Shown here piece by piece: positions 22,901 through 23,383 of a stretch of DNA of 23,383 nucleotides. The stretch is from NCBI GenBank assembly GCA_900754495.1, contig CAAEDC010000145.1, positions 1 to 23,383 of the forward strand. Direction: 5' to 3'. Position numbers and translations under genes: made by a program. Position 1 is the stretch's first letter. Each line of letters begins with the position of its first letter. The notes under the pieces are model-generated. The model did not search any database and was not told the DNA's origin. It worked only from the letters and a program-made list of their open reading frames with translations. Source of the DNA: Eggerthellaceae bacterium (lineage in GTDB: Bacteria > Actinomycetota > Coriobacteriia > Coriobacteriales > Eggerthellaceae).

Positions 22901-23383
22901 AGCGTCTTTTCGGCTGCGCGTTCACGTGCGAAGGCTGCTCGTTCGCTGGATGGAACACGGCGGCAGACGGCAGCGGAACCGCTTACGCCGACGGCGCCGA
23001 GGTGCTGAACCTGGTGACGGAGAACGGCGCAACCGTGACGCTGTACGCGCAGTGGGCGGCACGCTATACCGTGGCCTTCGAGGCCAATGCACCGGCAACC
23101 GCAAGCACGACCGTTACGGGTTCGACCCCCTCGCTTTCAATGATCGCCGGACGGTCGGACAACCTGCCCGCATGCGGCTTCGCCCTGCCGGGATATGCGT
23201 TCGCGGGCTGGAACACCGCACCCGACGGCACGGGAACGGCGTACGAGGACGGCGCTGTGGTGACCGACCTCTCCGCCGAAGCCAAGGCGACGGTGACGCT
23301 TTACGCCCAATGGAAACCGCTCGCCTACAAGGTCGAGCTGCTCTTGGCGGAAGACGGCGGGCCGGCGACCCCCCTGGGCAGCA
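19996..23383 (+). CDS. Sec-exported surface protein with beta-helix and InlB-type repeats (cut by window edge)
   Basis: At least 1129 codons are open from ATG 19996, behind a strong GAGGAG, to the right edge. A Sec signal (hydrophobic core at about 22-42, cleavage near ADA-DQ at about 52) is followed by a region rich in Ile/Thr/Ser-Gly-Gly turns (about 225-420, for example ISISGGFV and ISVSGGFV spaced by PAIGS or PGIGS), as in right-handed beta-helix adhesins. From about residue 515 come InlB B-repeat (Listeria-Bacteroides) modules, each with GY.FAGWNTAPDG and ending TVTLYAQW: roughly 515-600 (degenerate), 604-686, 946-1021 and 1023-1107. A different domain of about 260 residues separates the second and third. 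The protein is probably an adhesin anchored to the wall; its C-terminus is missing. It directly follows the Tat-exported giant protein. Confidence 0.85.
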   Translation, partial: MKTRGSTAKEPNALPARLFAKAAVLTRSAALLVAAVLLAATPSLFPIEYADADQNDTVETTAANPTVLEPGQPFDLSNAPAGSTIIISKSGTYELSGSTLAHIEIYAQGDSEITVRLANGTSVTPDNSNVPSNTAALIINAYADSSGTPRVSIVTEENAQASLKGANGGSGVAVTSANLNQSALPVTEPVVSFDGESGSTLRVSSDMTTGMALSSALGPNASTAAVAITGGTLVATGDSRPAIICEIPLKIMGSARVEATSDGYVPTPAIGSIANNVSLSIEGGSVRTATRDNVPGIGSIDGNANISISGGFVDLRANGSSFRQADMPAIGSVKGNASISVSGGFVCTDDLPYGELALGSHSGNADVRISGGTVDVGFGGAGVPNESDGKGSLAVTGGSFTGFAMASKSNPSAHATNGYGTAVYRTFVALENASPQTAVTSLDVGGVSYRTNDLQTSLIKFKDDVYLSGVMLWLPANGTVTNAIDEYGNRYAGEIHPTDMSSALDYGMLYLTSNLTFDVNTDAGYDGSARVRIGLDEVAVEETVDPNEDGYTLRGFFDKPEGGTLVMNAQYRLVANVEGWTDSAGRWTRTDGPFVLYAQWERTYTVAFDANAPRTASTTVSGSMANIELSMGTTQNLTACGFALPGYAFAGWNTAPDGSGTPYADGAEVLDLAKGGETVTLYAQWKPLAYKVELLLAEDGGPATPLGSIDATFDEPLTLPDEAEGIPDGTVLLGWETLGLGSFYRAGSQQANLCTLDADGTPIGSALYARLGSAGTFYLIMENDSSPVVLEDPAREIELVSESGAAFRGFSMVEPGIYGISGIPSDAYSLTIEGWDAEGKAAIVGQDGSGRIALAYCTVEAEAEAHAEAWIVDPDTDDPVARAERVPVGSAVEIGSSVETGYAFESWTALGAAPTWENGDPSQASQTITVNGRVLVEAHPAANRYQVLFDANGGVGTMEPQDMVYGEPQRLFGCAFTCEGCSFAGWNTAADGSGTAYADGAEVLNLVTENGATVTLYAQWAARYTVAFEANAPATASTTVTGSTPSLSMIAGRSDNLPACGFALPGYAFAGWNTAPDGTGTAYEDGAVVTDLSAEAKATVTLYAQWKPLAYKVELLLAEDGGPATPLGS
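22042..22120 (+). repeat. 79-bp exact repeat, first copy
   Basis: This stretch, beginning GCCCAATGGAAACCGCTCGC, recurs base for base at 23305-23383. It encodes the end of one InlB repeat and the start of the domain that follows (QWKPLAYKVELLLAEDGG). The offset is 1263 bp, exactly 421 codons, and upstream sequence is also closely similar between copies. Confidence 0.9.
23305..23383 (+). repeat. 79-bp exact repeat, second copy, running into the window end
   Basis: This copy is identical to 22042-22120 up to the last base of the window, so the true repeat is probably longer. Preceding bases differ by synonymous changes (TTTACGCC against CTCTATGCC), as in a recent duplication with some drift. 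Confidence 0.9.

Overview
The window looks like a chromosomal segment of a high-GC anaerobic actinobacterium, most likely a member of the Eggerthellaceae/Coriobacteriia. The main reasons are the GC-rich coding bias, a DMSO-reductase-family operon paired with a divergent membrane-spanning LuxR-type regulator, giant surface proteins with LSxTGD sorting signals, and palindromic REP repeats. The genus assignment is inference and no species is claimed.

Layout. (1) 1-1583, minus strand: the start of a Tad/Flp pilus operon (cpaB, then the N-terminal part of a TadZ/CpaE-like protein cut by the left edge), with helically spaced 14-bp direct repeats upstream. (2) 2082-3622: a tRNA-Val(UAC) with its terminator on the minus strand, and a divergent ArsB/NhaD-type permease on the plus strand. 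(3) 3643-4132: a gene-free, AT-rich patch holding a 241-bp element with perfect 26-bp terminal inverted repeats (MITE-like), followed by REP repeats. (4) 4031-5537: a cysteine desulfidase/UPF0597 gene bracketed by two REP pairs in inverted orientation. (5) 5580-8912, minus strand: an orphan dmsC anchor with a TorD/DmsD-type chaperone, then a putP sodium/proline symporter. (6) 9076-13179, minus strand: a dmsABC operon (Tat-exported molybdenum enzyme, four-cluster ferredoxin, membrane anchor) with an intrinsic terminator. (7) 13527-15131, plus strand: a 12-helix membrane protein fused to a C-terminal LuxR helix-turn-helix, divergent from dmsA. (8) 15140-23383, plus strand: a surface-protein region with an orphan cell-wall sorting signal, a 1485-residue Tat-exported protein ending in LSSTGD, and a Sec-exported beta-helix/InlB-repeat protein cut by the right edge.

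How the genes may work together. DmsABC is expected to pass electrons from menaquinol through the DmsC anchor and DmsB clusters to a molybdopterin active site in DmsA outside the membrane; the TorD-family protein would check DmsA-type enzymes before Tat export. The divergent LuxR/12-helix protein is the obvious candidate regulator. Its ligand and the enzyme's substrate cannot be read from sequence; in this bacterial group such paralogues reduce many different small molecules. The last 8 kb is most likely an adhesion or surface-display region, with the two sorting signals suggesting a shared sortase motif LSxTGD. The most unusual items are the inverted-repeat element at 3647-3887, the REP-bracketed desulfidase gene, the phased repeats before cpaB, the Tat-plus-sortase giant protein, and the 1263-bp internal repeat in which the window ends.
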